DNA of 64,000 nucleotides from JAHHUA01 sp036635475 (GTDB taxonomy: Bacteria; Bacillota; Clostridia; Oscillospirales; Ruminococcaceae). Position 1 is the first letter of the stretch; every line of letters begins with the position of its first letter. This document shows, piece by piece, positions 63,683-64,000 of the stretch. The position numbers were made by a program, and so were the translations under genes. The notes beneath the pieces were generated by a model. The model saw only the letters and a list, made by a program, of their open reading frames with translations, was not told the origin of the DNA and did not search any database. The DNA lies in contig JAVWQH010000001.1 of NCBI GenBank assembly GCA_036635475.1, forward strand, positions 1 to 64,000. Direction: 5' to 3'.

Positions 63683-64000
63683 ATGTGGGCTATTATTTTT
63701 TTAGTTGTCGGATTTATTTTATTGGTTAAGGGTGCAGATTATTTTGTTGAGGGGGCATCATCACTAGCTACCACGATGAGAATTCCCGCTGTTATAATCG
63801 GACTCACAATTGTTGCATTCGGTACGAGTGCACCTGAACTTGCAGTTAGTTTATCAGCTGCAATTCAAGGAGATAATGCTGTTTCATTGGGTAACATCAT
63901 TGGTTCAAATATTTTCAACCTTTTAGGTGTTGTAGGTATTTGTGCTGTTATGAAGCCTCTTGACGTGCATATGGGTATGATTAAAAAAGATTATCCTCTC
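63683..64000 (+). CDS. Ca2+/Na+ (CaCA-family) cation antiporter, truncated by window end
   Basis: The first 106 codons of a membrane antiporter. The motifs GTSAPELAVS (about residue 48) and GSNIFNLLG (about residue 77) form the first alpha-repeat ion site. The gene runs out of the window. With the Mn2+-type riboswitch ahead, Mn2+ or Ca2+ export is likely. AAAGG lies upstream of the ATG; a TTG three codons earlier is a less likely start. Confidence 0.9.
   Translation, partial: MWAIIFLVVGFILLVKGADYFVEGASSLATTMRIPAVIIGLTIVAFGTSAPELAVSLSAAIQGDNAVSLGNIIGSNIFNLLGVVGICAVMKPLDVHMGMIKKDYPL

Noticed and set aside
1..64000. CRISPR arrays, insertion sequences, prophage genes, tRNA and rRNA genes
   Set aside because: No regular repeat-spacer pattern, no transposase or integrase frame, and no tRNA-like clover-leaf or rRNA sequence was recognised on reading both strands. 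Weak elements could be missed without computation.

Overview
The window reads as chromosomal DNA from a low-GC, anaerobic, endospore-forming Firmicute, probably a gut-type member of Clostridia (Oscillospiraceae/Ruminococcaceae-like). This rests on the AT-rich sequence, strong AGGAGG-type ribosome binding sites with frequent TTG/GTG starts, sporulation genes (spoIIAA-spoIIAB-sigF, spoVS, spoVM-like, gerW-like, cotF-like), a Firmicute-order housekeeping block, a radical-SAM glycyl-radical activase and a probable selenoprotein. I saw no insertion sequence, prophage, CRISPR array, rRNA or tRNA gene.

Layout. 0.1-9.7 kb is accessory metabolism: a DMT exporter, a DUF1858 protein, an RpiR regulator, then a minus-strand run of two nitrilase-fold proteins without the catalytic cysteine, a C26 amidohydrolase, a split chromate-type transporter and an atypical 2-hydroxyacid dehydrogenase; then a divergent unknown gene, YbaK and an HD protein. 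9.9-19.4 kb has cardiolipin synthase, an ABC exporter, a glutaredoxin-like gene with an in-frame TGA (U-S-A-C motif), MATE, cyclophilin, LysR, an AGCS symporter with a long leader, and rpmB.

19.6-39.4 kb is a long plus-strand core block: M50 protease, scpA-scpB-ytfI-gerW-dac-rluB, then yicC, remA, gmk, rpoZ, priA, def, fmt, yugP, rsmB, rlmN, prpC, prkC, rsgA, thiN and, after a small Cys/Arg-rich membrane protein, a 28-codon spoVM-like gene. The order follows Bacillus subtilis, but coaBC, rpe and spmAB are missing from their usual places.

39.5-53.3 kb holds an AbgA-like amidohydrolase, a lone citrate lyase ligase, a pseudouridine synthase, a PucR/CdaR-type regulator, ftsE-ftsX-M23 hydrolase, a serine-rich lipoprotein, valS and folC. 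53.4-64 kb holds the spoIIA operon, a cobalamin riboswitch transcript on the opposite strand with no gene behind it, pcp, a NitT/TauT-type ABC importer, coat proteins, spoVS and ymdB, a CheV-like protein, a PFL-activase-like enzyme, cbiC, and a yybP-ykoY-type riboswitch ahead of a truncated Ca2+/cation antiporter.

The items most worth a second look are the probable glutaredoxin-like selenoprotein (13.4-13.7 kb), the orphan cobalamin-riboswitch RNA back-to-back with sigF (54.9-55.2 kb), the paired nitrilase pseudoenzymes (5.5-7.2 kb) and the two very small genes after thiN (39.06-39.35 kb). All family assignments come from reading motifs and gene order; no database search was run.
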